Shown here: one piece after another, positions 8,604 through 16,034 of the stretch | Numbering within the stretch: the first letter of the stretch is position 1 | How the letters are laid out: the number at the start of each line of letters is the position of its first letter | NCBI RefSeq assembly: GCF_012913485.1 | Contig: NZ_CP051774.1 | Location: 3,720,001-3,784,000, forward strand | Length of the DNA stretch: 64,000 nt | Direction of reading: 5' to 3' | From: Luteolibacter luteus | GTDB taxonomy: Bacteria; Verrucomicrobiota; Verrucomicrobiia; Verrucomicrobiales; Akkermansiaceae | Notes under the pieces: generated by a model | Databases searched by the model: none | What the model saw: only the letters and a program-made list of their open reading frames with translations | What the model was told of the DNA's origin: nothing | Program-made: the position numbers and the translations under genes

Positions 8604-9899
8604 TCAAATCGGCCCCGAAGGCAATCCGAATGCACCTAGCAAGACTGTGATCTCCGGGAATCCGGGTCGTCTGGCGACCTCCGGATCCATGCAATGCCGG
8701 ACGAGGTCCCGCAGTTCTTCCGGCGCCTTGCTTCCTTCCCAGCGCTCCAGCAGTTCCTCAAGCAGGCAGCCGAAGGCGCGGACTTCCAGCTTCTCTGCCA
8801 GGCGATCCGTTCTGCCGTGAAAGGTAGCCGCGCCGAAGTCGCCCAGCAGTGCATGACCTTCCTCATCCCGCAGAATATTGTGAGCATAGAGGTCGCCATG
8901 CATGATGCCCTTCGCGTGCAAGGCTCGCGCGGCCTCCGCGATGCCTCTGGCGATCTTCAGGAGAACGGAAGGCGGAAAGCGGATGTCCTCCGCATATACG
9001 TCCCGCGTGCAGCTTTGGAAATCCGGCGGGCCCGCCAGATTCGTGAAGCCGCCTCCGATCCATTCCATGACCAGGCCGGAAGCGTCTTCCGGATGTGACG
9101 CAAGTTCCGCGATCACCGGCACCAGATGAGGATGTGCGCCGGCGGCGAGACAGGCGGCCTTTTCACTGGCGGGCAGGCCATCGCTTGTCATCTCGCCCTT
9201 GAAGATCTTCACGGCGACATGGCGGCTGCCGTTTTGCCATCGGGCTCGCGAAATAACTCCGGAGGCTCCTTCGCCAAGCTTCTCCATCAGTTCCAACTCA
9301 TCCCAGGCGATCGAACCGGCGCGGCTGCCTGTTGCGTCCGCGGCCACCGGATTCCCCGAGTAGGCCAGCCAAGAGAGCTTCGGAAGATGAAAGAGCCAAT
9401 CGGGCAGCACTTCGAACTGGTTCGCGGCGAGCCGGATCAATTCGAGGTTCACGCAGCGCGCCATCTCTTCGGGCAGACGACTGAGGCGATTGCCCGCAAG
9501 CATCAGCTTTTGCAGTGGCAGGCACTTCCCGATGGAGGAGGGGAGTTGCTCGATCCGGTTGTCGGTAAGAATGAGCCAACGCAAGGAGGGAGGCAGCGAA
9601 GCTTCATCCACCCGTGCGATCCGGTTCGACTTGAAACCGAGCATTTGCAGCGAGGGCAAGTTGCCGATCACATCGGGTAAATGCTCGAAGTTGTTCTGAG
9701 AGCAAAAGAGAATGCGGAGCTTCTTGAGCCGAGCCAAGTCCTGCGGGAGATCATGCAGGCAATTGCCAGAGAGGTTCAGGATCTCGAGCGTCTCTGCGAG
9801 CTCGAAGATCTCCGGAGGGATTTCAGTGAGACCGCAGGAGAGATCCAGGCGAGTGGCACCGGCAAGCTGGCCGTTGCGCACTTGTGCCAGCGTGTCCAT
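8604..9899 (-). CDS. leucine-rich-repeat Ser/Thr protein kinase
   Basis: 431 residues, apparently cytoplasmic. Residues about 15-185 form seven or so leucine-rich repeats of the L-x-x-L-x-L-x-x-N-x-[IL]-x-x-LP type. Residues about 200-430 form a Hanks-type kinase: glycine loop GEGASG (209-214), Lys231 in VAVKIF, catalytic loop HGDLYAHNIL (His334, Asp336, Asn341) and DFG at 354. The key residues are present, so it should be active. The usual Arg of HRD is Gly, making it a non-RD kinase. The gene sits 3 bp after the thioesterase and directly before the two-component pair, suggesting joint expression with it. Confidence 0.9.
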   Translation of the reverse strand: MDTLAQVRNGQLAGATRLDLSCGLTEIPPEIFELAETLEILNLSGNCLHDLPQDLARLKKLRILFCSQNNFEHLPDVIGNLPSLQMLGFKSNRIARVDEASLPPSLRWLILTDNRIEQLPSSIGKCLPLQKLMLAGNRLSRLPEEMARCVNLELIRLAANQFEVLPDWLFHLPKLSWLAYSGNPVAADATGSRAGSIAWDELELMEKLGEGASGVISRARWQNGSRHVAVKIFKGEMTSDGLPASEKAACLAAGAHPHLVPVIAELASHPEDASGLVMEWIGGGFTNLAGPPDFQSCTRDVYAEDIRFPPSVLLKIARGIAEAARALHAKGIMHGDLYAHNILRDEEGHALLGDFGAATFHGRTDRLAEKLEVRAFGCLLEELLERWEGSKAPEELRDLVRHCMDPEVARRPGFPEITVLLGAFGLPSGPI

Positions 9900-9902
9900 C
9901 GT

Positions 9903-10349
9903 TCAAAGGATGGCGACAAAGGTGCCTTCGAAGCTCGCGCAGGTCTGGCCGTCCTCGTCCATTGTCACATGCAATTTGATGCGCGCCTTGCCGGTACGCT
10001 CGAACTTCTTCCGGAACGAAGCGATGGCCGAAGCGCCAGGGCGTTTGCAGGTCGCGACGATGTCACCCTTCACCGGATGGCGATAGTCCATCTCGCTCTT
10101 CCTCACCACGATGTGCGCCTCGCGATTGCCGAGCTCCAGCCATAGCGTGCTATAGCCTGCGAGTGTGGCAATCGCGACAAGGCTGCCGCCGAAGGCGGTG
10201 CCGAGGTGATTGTGATTCACCTCCAAGGGTGCGCTCAGCACCAGCTTCTCCTCATCGTAGGTATCCACGCGGACACCCATCGTCTTGGTGATGGGGATTT
10301 GCTGGTGAAGGAAAGCTTCGGTCTCCTTCAGGCGCGCTTCATCCTTCAT
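9903..10349 (-). CDS. hotdog-fold thioesterase (YiiD C-terminal-like)
   Basis: A 148-residue soluble protein resembling the C-terminal thioesterase domain of YiiD/FabY-type proteins (PF09500). Visible features are the helix LHQQIPITKTMGV, strands VLSAPLEVNHNHLGTAFGGSL (the hot-dog helix with N-x-x-G-T-x-F-G-G), YSTLWLEL and the final sheet. The ATG directly abuts the TGA of rpiB. It most likely hydrolyses an acyl-CoA or acyl-ACP, or acts in initiation of fatty-acid synthesis; the substrate cannot be told from sequence. Confidence 0.85.
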   Translation of the reverse strand: MKDEARLKETEAFLHQQIPITKTMGVRVDTYDEEKLVLSAPLEVNHNHLGTAFGGSLVAIATLAGYSTLWLELGNREAHIVVRKSEMDYRHPVKGDIVATCKRPGASAIASFRKKFERTGKARIKLHVTMDEDGQTCASFEGTFVAIL

Positions 10350-10778
10350 TCACTCGTCCAGTTGTTGGATCCGCGCGAGGTGTCTGCCGCCTTCGAAGGC
10401 CGTGGCAAGGAAGACGTCCACGATTTCGAGAGCGGTCTCCAAGGGCATCATGCGCTCGCCGAGCGAAAGGACGTTCGCGTTGTTGTGCAAGCGGGTGAGC
10501 CGTGCGGACTCGGTATTCCAGCAGAGGCCGCAGCGCACCCCCTTGACGCGGTTGGCGGCGATCGCCTCGCCATTGCCCGAACCGCCTAGCACGATCCCGC
10601 GCTCGTATTCGCCGCGCGCCACCGCTTCCGCCACGGGGCGAATAAATTTCGGATAGTCCACCGAAGCCTCGGAGTCCGTGCCGAAGTCCGCGACCTCATG
10701 GCCGGCGTTCTTCAGGTGCGCGATGATCTCCTGCTTGTAGTGGTAGCCCGCGTGATCGGAACCGATGGCGATTTTCAT
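10350..10778 (-). CDS. rpiB: ribose 5-phosphate isomerase B
   Basis: A 142-residue RpiB/LacAB-family isomerase interconverting ribose 5-phosphate and ribulose 5-phosphate in the pentose phosphate pathway. It has the substrate loop IGSDHAGYHYKQEI, the signature GIVLGGSGNGEAIAANRVKG, CWN (Cys at the catalytic position) and HNNANVLSLGER. The catalytic motif is GGSGNG where many homologues have GGTGxG or GGSGxG. The ATG at 10778 is chosen over 10802 because family members begin MKIAIGSDHAG. It lies 13 bp after the phosphatase gene, in the same run. Confidence 0.95.
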   Translation of the reverse strand: MKIAIGSDHAGYHYKQEIIAHLKNAGHEVADFGTDSEASVDYPKFIRPVAEAVARGEYERGIVLGGSGNGEAIAANRVKGVRCGLCWNTESARLTRLHNNANVLSLGERMMPLETALEIVDVFLATAFEGGRHLARIQQLDE

Positions 10779-10791
10779 GATCGGAAGGGAA

Positions 10792-11472
10792 TCAATGTCC
10801 ACCCCACCACTTCGAGAGGCAAGCGCTGGCGATGTCGGGGATCGCGAGGCCGGACTCCGAGTAGTGGGAGCTATCGTTGAAGAGCATCAGGCGCGCGCGG
10901 ACCGGATCCTTGAAGTCCACGATGTTCAGCGCGGCCGGGTCTTGGTCGAGGTTGTCCCGGTAGCGGCGGGGGTCGAAGCCTAACAGAGAGCTGAGAAGCA
11001 GGCGGATCGTCGCCTTGTGGGAGACCACGATCACCGGCTTGCCTTGGTGGCGCTTCACGATGTCCAGCAGGGCAGGCAGGGCCCGTGCGGTAACCTCGAG
11101 TCCGCTTTCGCCACCCTCAGGCGCGAAGGTGTAGGGATCCTGGTCCCATGCAGCCGCTTCGGCGGGATATTTGTCTTCCACTTCCTGGCGGGTGAGTTGC
11201 TCCCAGTGGCCGTGGGAAATTTCGCGGAGGCCTTCGCGGGCCTGAACCCCGATGTTGTGCGGGCTCGCCAGGATGCGGGCGGTTTCCATCGTGCGTCCGA
11301 GGGGCGAAGCGTAAACGGCATCCACGGGAATGAGGCTCAGTCGTTCAGCCAAGCGGCTTACTTGGCCGCGGCCTTCGTCGGAAAGCTCCACATCGGTAGC
11401 ACCGGCGAAGCGGTCTTCCGCGGTCAGGACCGTCGCCCCGTGGCGGATCAGGAAAATGCGCGTGATGGACAT
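10792..11472 (-). CDS. histidine phosphatase (phosphoglycerate-mutase-like)
   Basis: 226 residues of the branch-1 histidine phosphatase fold. FLIRHGAT carries the phospho-accepting His, YASPLGRTMETA the second Arg, EISHGHWE the acid and VVSHKATIRLLL the second catalytic His. This pattern fits CobC/GpmB/PhoE-like enzymes; the short size and independent setting do not favour glycolytic GpmA. The ATG at 11472 (MSITRIFLIRHG) is preferred, since the longer frame overlaps the neighbouring hydrolase. The substrate may be a sugar phosphate, given the adjacent rpiB, but this is inference. Confidence 0.88.
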   Translation of the reverse strand: MSITRIFLIRHGATVLTAEDRFAGATDVELSDEGRGQVSRLAERLSLIPVDAVYASPLGRTMETARILASPHNIGVQAREGLREISHGHWEQLTRQEVEDKYPAEAAAWDQDPYTFAPEGGESGLEVTARALPALLDIVKRHQGKPVIVVSHKATIRLLLSSLLGFDPRRYRDNLDQDPAALNIVDFKDPVRARLMLFNDSSHYSESGLAIPDIASACLSKWWGGH

Positions 11473-11521
11473 GCCCGGGAAGGAAGGCATTTCCTTCCCG
11501 GGATGGCAATCCGCGAGGGCC

Positions 11522-12160
11522 TCATACATGAGGCGCCCAAGCCTCCAGCTGGCTGCCCAGCCACTGGATCTCCTCGGGAAAGACCGTGTGGTCATAGCCC
11601 CGGAAAATCTGCTTGGTGAGGTCGGTGCCGGAGGCCGCAAGGATCTCCGCGCTTTCCTCCACGAAAGGCAGGGGAATGTGGGCGTCATTCTCGGCGCAGG
11701 CGATGAGGACTGGCGTTCCTTGCAGGTCGGCCTTGGCGCGCGGAGTCTTGAGCGGGCCGATCAAGGCGCTGCTCATCCCTGCGATGAAGCCATAGCGGCG
11801 AGGATTGCGGAGGGCATACTCGAGCGCGAGGCAGCCGCCCTGCGAAAAGCCGGCGATGCCAATTCTCTCGTGCGGAATGCCTGCGGCGTGGATATCGGAC
11901 ACCAGCTTGTCAATGAGCTCCAGCCCGCTGCTCAGCCACGGTTCATTCTCTTGGAGCGGCACGAAGAAGCGCTGCGGATACCAAGTGTGTCCCTGGGCTT
12001 CCGGCGCCAACACCGCGAGGCCCTGAGAGGGAAGATAGCTCGCCAATCCGGCGATGTCTTCCGCATCGGCCCCACGGCCGTGGATCAGGATCAGGGCGGC
12101 CTGTGCCTTGTTGAGCGGGGTGCCGCGTTTCAGAGTCCGGCTTGGATCGTGAAGAGTCAT
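11522..12160 (-). CDS. MhqD-like phospholipase/carboxylesterase (alpha/beta hydrolase)
   Basis: 212 residues, a single alpha/beta-hydrolase domain. The oxyanion HG motif (LILIHGRGADAEDI), nucleophile elbow GFSQGG (Ser106), Asp159 (CAENDAHIP) and His191 (YDHTVFPEE) form a complete triad. The set matches the MhqD/YpfH family. It starts 7 bp after the ring-cleaving dioxygenase gene; in Bacillus subtilis the MhqR regulon likewise includes the hydrolase MhqD and the dioxygenase MhqO, for quinone and electrophile stress. No MhqR-type regulator is seen here. Confidence 0.88.
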   Translation of the reverse strand: MTLHDPSRTLKRGTPLNKAQAALILIHGRGADAEDIAGLASYLPSQGLAVLAPEAQGHTWYPQRFFVPLQENEPWLSSGLELIDKLVSDIHAAGIPHERIGIAGFSQGGCLALEYALRNPRRYGFIAGMSSALIGPLKTPRAKADLQGTPVLIACAENDAHIPLPFVEESAEILAASGTDLTKQIFRGYDHTVFPEEIQWLGSQLEAWAPHV

Positions 12161-12167
12161 GGTCGTA

Positions 12168-13118
12168 TCAGGCGAAAGTTTTGGCGGCTTGCAACTGAGG
12201 CAGGATCGCCTCAATGCGCGGGCGCAGTTCGGTGAATTGTTTCGGCAGCTTCAGGCCGGTGCCAAGTGCTTCCGGGGCCTCATCCACGGCGAAACCGGGT
12301 GTCTCGGTGGCGATCTCAAAGAGGATGCCGCCGCGCTCGCGATAGTAGATGGAGTGGAAGTAGTCGCGGTCCATTACCGGGGACACATGGTAGCCTGATT
12401 TCTCAAGTTCACTCTGCTTGGCGAGTTCCGTTTCGTCATCCGGCACGCTCCAGGCGATGTGGTGGATGGTGCCGGAGCCGCCGGTACCGCGGGCGACCTT
12501 GCTGTCTTCGATCACGTCCGCGTAATGGCCAGAACCACCGGGACCTGCTTCGAAGCGGGCGCGGTTGCCCTCACGCTTGACGAGGCGGAAGCCCATCTCG
12601 ATCGAAAGCAGCCCTTCGGTCGGCGAGGCGAAGCCGACGGTGAGTTCCGCCGTATGCAGGCCACGCAGGGCATGCTCTTCCGGGATACCCGGAGCAGTCC
12701 ATCCGCTACGGGCATCATCGCCCACCTCGACGATCTCGACGGGGATGTCATCGGGATCTGCCAAGGACAACACTTCCTCGCCGAAGCGGCTCTTGCGCTC
12801 CACTGCGACTCCATTCCGCTGCAGGCGCTCGGTCCAATAGTCGAGCGATCCTGCGGGTGCCGAGAATACCAGCGCGGTGGTCTGGCCGCTGCCGCGGCGT
12901 CCGCGGGCTTCGTGGCCCGGCCAGTAGAAGAAGGTGACAATGCTGCCCGGCGAGCCCTTCTCATCCCCATAGTAAAGGTGGTAGGCGGAGGGATCGTCGA
13001 AGTTCACGGTCTTCTTCACCATGCGCAGACCCAGCAACCCCGCGTAGAAGTCGATATTCCGCTGCGGATCGCTGGCGATGGCGGTGACGTGGTGGATGCC
13101 GGTGATTTCTCGTTTCAT
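12168..13118 (-). CDS. MhqO-like ring-cleaving dioxygenase (glyoxalase/VOC fold)
   Basis: 316 residues built of paired VOC modules. GIHHVTAIASD at the N-terminus (His9/His10), TIHHIAWSV in the second half and GILFEIATE near the C-terminus supply the likely metal ligands (two His, one Glu). Length and motifs match MhqO/MhqA, which cleave hydroquinones in an Fe-dependent way. It is the first gene of a minus-strand run, with the hydrolase 7 bp downstream; the divergent Ohr gene upstream also handles electrophiles and peroxides. A shared 151-bp intergenic region probably holds both promoters. Confidence 0.88.
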   Translation of the reverse strand: MKREITGIHHVTAIASDPQRNIDFYAGLLGLRMVKKTVNFDDPSAYHLYYGDEKGSPGSIVTFFYWPGHEARGRRGSGQTTALVFSAPAGSLDYWTERLQRNGVAVERKSRFGEEVLSLADPDDIPVEIVEVGDDARSGWTAPGIPEEHALRGLHTAELTVGFASPTEGLLSIEMGFRLVKREGNRARFEAGPGGSGHYADVIEDSKVARGTGGSGTIHHIAWSVPDDETELAKQSELEKSGYHVSPVMDRDYFHSIYYRERGGILFEIATETPGFAVDEAPEALGTGLKLPKQFTELRPRIEAILPQLQAAKTFA

Positions 13119-13269
13119 GATTGGCTGAGACTATCGCTCGGAACGGTTTTGGGGAAATGCCTGCTTTAGTGACTGAGCATGCCGAACGCGTATGCCTCCG
13201 CGGACGTCATGGCCCCTTGCATGATCCCGGAATGCCGCTACATCCTCCGGTGTTATCTCCACACTCACC

Positions 13270-13692
13270 ATGAAAGTGCTCTATACAACTGAAGCCACCT
13301 CCACCGGTGGACGCGAAGGCAGCTCCAAGACCGCGGATGGCGTGCTCGCCGTGACCCTCTCCACGCCGAAGGAACTCGGTGGCGCCGGTGGTCCGGGCAC
13401 CAATCCCGAGCAGCTCTTCGCCGCAGGCTACTCCGCCTGCTTCCTCGGTGCGCTCAAGTTCGTCGCTGGCAAGGCGAAGATTCATATTCCTGCCGAGGCC
13501 ACCGTGACTGCCAAGGTTGGCATCGGGCCGCGCGATGATGAGAAGGGTTTCGGCATCGAAGCCGAGTTGATCATCAATGTTCCCGGCTTGGACCGCGATC
13601 AAGTGAAGGACCTTGTCGATCAAGCGCACATCGTTTGCCCGTACTCCGATGCGACGCGCGGCAACATCCCGGTGACGCTGACCGTCGCCTGA
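13270..13692 (+). CDS. ohr: organic hydroperoxide resistance protein (Ohr/OsmC family)
   Basis: A 140-residue thiol peroxidase that reduces organic hydroperoxides. Ohr-type features: TGGREG with Arg15, [19 protein letters not shown] with Glu47 and peroxidatic Cys57, and [14 protein letters not shown] with resolving Cys123. The full-length domain and TGGR motif distinguish Ohr from OsmC proper. No OhrR (MarR-type) regulator is adjacent. It is divergent from the MhqO/MhqD genes, giving a small oxidative and electrophile-stress locus, and is closed by a strong terminator. Confidence 0.94.
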   Translation: MKVLYTTEATSTGGREGSSKTADGVLAVTLSTPKELGGAGGPGTNPEQLFAAGYSACFLGALKFVAGKAKIHIPAEATVTAKVGIGPRDDEKGFGIEAELIINVPGLDRDQVKDLVDQAHIVCPYSDATRGNIPVTLTVA

Positions 13693-13710
13693 TTTGCTCG
13701 TTTTGAGAAG

Positions 13711-13740
13711 CGCCCGGTAGCCACCGCTGCCGGGCGTTTT
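13711..13740 (+). terminator. intrinsic terminator of ohr
   Basis: An 11-bp stem (13711-13721 with 13726-13736, one G-T pair) with a 4-nt loop CACC, followed directly by TTTT. GC-rich stem 20 bp after the ohr stop. Confidence 0.88.
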
Positions 13741-13795
13741 CCGTTTGTGGAAGCTCGATTTCGCCGTCACTGACGATGGAAAGCTCTGAAGAAAT

Positions 13796-13834
13796 CCGCC
13801 TGTTATGCCTGTTAAAACAGGGAAAATAACAGGT
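13796..13834 (-). repeat. dispersed intergenic palindromic repeat, copy 1
   Basis: A 39-nt element; on the minus strand it contains CCTGTTATTTTCCCTGTTTT, then an AACAGG core, ATAACAGG and CGG. CCTGTTA pairs with TAACAGG, and an inner CCTGTT pairs with AACAGG, so it can form nested hairpins. It matches the copy at 39635-39673 with about four mismatches and one 1-nt gap. Confidence 0.7.
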
Positions 13835-13980
13835 GGGAGGGAAGCCGAATATCTCCCATCGGACTCCCAACATTGGACGTTGGAGCGAGGGGGGCCGGGC
13901 AGAGCGGAACGGTTTGTAGAAATCATGCTGAAGGAAAGCTTCGAGCATGCGGGATACGGCTTTCTACTGCCAACCGGGGT

Positions 13981-14018
13981 AAAAAATGAACCGCCGTCCC
14001 GGAATGCGGAACGGCGGT
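13981..14018 (-). terminator. intrinsic terminator of the RND efflux/DUF5069 run
   Basis: An 8-bp perfect stem (13990-13997 with 14011-14018) with a 13-nt loop. On the minus strand it is followed, after four bases, by six Ts (13986-13981). It lies about 115 bp beyond the DUF5069 stop at 14132. Confidence 0.7.
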
Positions 14019-14131
14019 CCATGCAATCGCGCTGTTTACAGGAGCGCAGGTCTCTTCCGCCGCAGGTAGCGGCTCAGGAAGGTCGATAGAAGGATGTGAA
14101 TCATTGAAGCGGGAGGTCAGGGTAGTGGGGC

Positions 14132-14578
14132 TCAGGCTTTGCCGCCGAAGCTCACGTAGTCATCAAGGTCGAGGAAATCCGCCAGGCCGCGGATATCCTC
14201 GCGGGTGGTGGTCAGCTTGCCGATGGCCTCGGCATACCAGCCGAAGGTTTCCGCATCGCTATCGATGCCGCGCGTTTCGTGGAAGGTGCTCCATTGGGCG
14301 ATCTCCCATTGTTCGCGGGGCTTCTTCGCGTTGGCTTCGATCCACTCCAGGATCTCGCCATCGCCCTTGCCGGTGGAGACCTCGTTCTTCAGCTCCTCGG
14401 CATCGATGCCGACGAAGTTGAGGAAATACTGATCGAGCGGACAGTTGTAGTGATACTCGCCGTTTTTGCCGGCGATGGTCGCGCGACACTTGTCCAGCAT
14501 GCGCGGGAGGATCAGGTAGCGGCCCAGACGGGTGCGGACACTGCGGGGCGGACGTTGGGTGAGGTCGATGGTGCTCAT
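14132..14578 (-). CDS. DUF5069 domain protein (paralogue 2)
   Basis: A 148-residue soluble protein. It has LTQRPPRSVRTRLGRYLILPRMLDKC at the start, NFVGIDAEEL and GEILEWIEANAKKP in the centre and DFLDLDDYVSF at the end, matching DUF5069 and the paralogue at 6109. It is the last gene of the minus-strand run that includes the outer-membrane channel (27-bp gap), so it may be cotranscribed with the efflux system. Nothing in the protein suggests a transport role. Confidence 0.8.
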   Translation of the reverse strand: MSTIDLTQRPPRSVRTRLGRYLILPRMLDKCRATIAGKNGEYHYNCPLDQYFLNFVGIDAEELKNEVSTGKGDGEILEWIEANAKKPREQWEIAQWSTFHETRGIDSDAETFGWYAEAIGKLTTTREDIRGLADFLDLDDYVSFGGKA

Positions 14579-14605
14579 GTTGTTTGTGATAAAAGCGGGG
14601 GATGA

Positions 14606-15985
14606 TCACCAGCCGCCACCGAGTGCCTTGTAGAGGCCGACGGCATTGGTCAGGCGCGCGAGGCGGAGATCGATGAGGATCTGGCGCGCCGCATAGAGGT
14701 CCTGATGGGCGTCCAGCACTTCGAAGTAGCTGTCCACGCCTTGCTTGTAGCGGGTATCGGCGAGGTCGAAGCGACGCTGCTGTGCTTCCACCAGGCCCTC
14801 GTAAGCCTTGATGCGCTCGTTCAGGCCGGAACGGGCCGCGAGGCCATCGGACACTTCGCGGAAGGCGTTCTGGATCGACTTCTCGTATTGGGCGATGCCG
14901 ATCTGCTTGCGCACCTCCGCCACTTCCAGGTTCGCCTTGTTATAGCCGCCATCGAAGATCGGCACGCTGACCTGCGGTGCGAATGCCCAGGCACTGCTGC
15001 CGCTCTGGAAGAGATCGCCGAGGCTGCGGCTGGCTGTGCCCGCACTGCCGGTGAGGGTGATGCGCGGGAAGAAAGCTGCACGTGCCGCGCCGATGTTCGC
15101 ATTTGCGGCGCGCAGGTTGTGTTCCGCTTCGAGGATATCGGGACGGCGGGTGAGCAGATCGGACGGCACGCCTGCCTTGATGTCCGCTACCAATCCCTGC
15201 TCCAGACTGCGACCGCCCGGGAGGCTGACCGGCAGGGAACTGCCGGTCAGGAAGACCAGCGCGTTCTGTGTCCGGGAAAGCAGCTGGCGATAAGTTGCGA
15301 GGTTCGCCTTCGCCGTCTGCACTTGGATCTCCACGGATCGCGAATCGAGCTCCGAGACATCACCGGCATCGAGGCGTCTCTTGGTGAGGTCATAGGTCTG
15401 GCTCACCGCATGCAAGGTGCTTTCGGAGAGCTCGATCTGCTCCAGCAGCGCGCGCTCCGTGAAGTATTGGCTGGCGATTTCCGCCACCAGCGAGATCTGC
15501 ACGCCCACGCGGGCCGCATCGCTCGCGAAGAATCCCTGCAGCGCGGCGTGGTTCAGACTGCGCACGCGCCCGAAGAGGTCGAGCTCGTAGGACACGATGC
15601 CTACCGAGACATCGTAGTTCCGGGACTCGACCGCCGTCCCCCCGGTGACGGTCGAGCCCGGTGTCCGCTGTCGTGAGCCGGTAGCAGACAAATCGATTTG
15701 AGGGAACAACGCGCTACGGGAGATGCCGTACTGGGCACGTGACTGTTCCACATTCAGGGCAGCCACCCGCAGGTCGCGGTTGTTCTCGAGGGCAGTGCTT
15801 ACGAGCTTCTTCAGGCGTGGATCGGTGAAGAAGGACTTCCAGTCCAGCGTGGCGGAGGCCGAGCCGCTGCCATTTCCGGAAAAGCTCACCGGGACGACTT
15901 CGACGCCGGGCTTCTCCAGCGAAGGCTCAAGGTTGCAGGAGGTAAAGAGGGCTGCGGAAAGCAGCAAAAGACGTGACGTTTTCAT
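14606..15985 (-). CDS. outer-membrane efflux lipoprotein (TolC/OprM/NodT family)
   Basis: 459 residues. A lipoprotein signal with Cys at about position 17 (LLLSAALFTSC, a relaxed lipobox) is followed by the two repeated outer-membrane-efflux domains. Typical motifs are LDWKSFFTDPRLKKLVSTAL, NRDLRVAALNVEQSRAQY, SYELDLFGRVR, TRRPDILEAEHNLRAANANI and RYKQGVDSYFEVLDAHQDL. It should form the trimeric exit duct for the RND pump 49 bp upstream in the same run. Confidence 0.94.
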   Translation of the reverse strand: MKTSRLLLLSAALFTSCNLEPSLEKPGVEVVPVSFSGNGSGSASATLDWKSFFTDPRLKKLVSTALENNRDLRVAALNVEQSRAQYGISRSALFPQIDLSATGSRQRTPGSTVTGGTAVESRNYDVSVGIVSYELDLFGRVRSLNHAALQGFFASDAARVGVQISLVAEIASQYFTERALLEQIELSESTLHAVSQTYDLTKRRLDAGDVSELDSRSVEIQVQTAKANLATYRQLLSRTQNALVFLTGSSLPVSLPGGRSLEQGLVADIKAGVPSDLLTRRPDILEAEHNLRAANANIGAARAAFFPRITLTGSAGTASRSLGDLFQSGSSAWAFAPQVSVPIFDGGYNKANLEVAEVRKQIGIAQYEKSIQNAFREVSDGLAARSGLNERIKAYEGLVEAQQRRFDLADTRYKQGVDSYFEVLDAHQDLYAARQILIDLRLARLTNAVGLYKALGGGW

Positions 15986-16034
15986 GGGGACTTTGAAATG
16001 GGGCCGGCGCCTTGCCGGCCCGTGGTTTGGTTTA

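Larger units (their letters stand above)
13693..14131. other. 439-bp intergenic region with terminators and a repeat
   Basis: Convergent gap between ohr and a DUF5069 gene. It holds the ohr terminator (13711), one copy of a dispersed palindromic repeat (13796) and a minus-strand terminator (13981). A 94-codon plus-strand frame at 13805-14089 runs across the repeat and the terminator, has no recognisable domain and is not called. Confidence 0.7.

Noticed and set aside
13805-14089. 94-codon plus-strand open frame in an intergenic region
   Set aside because: Crosses the dispersed repeat and a terminator, and has no recognisable domain or start signal.
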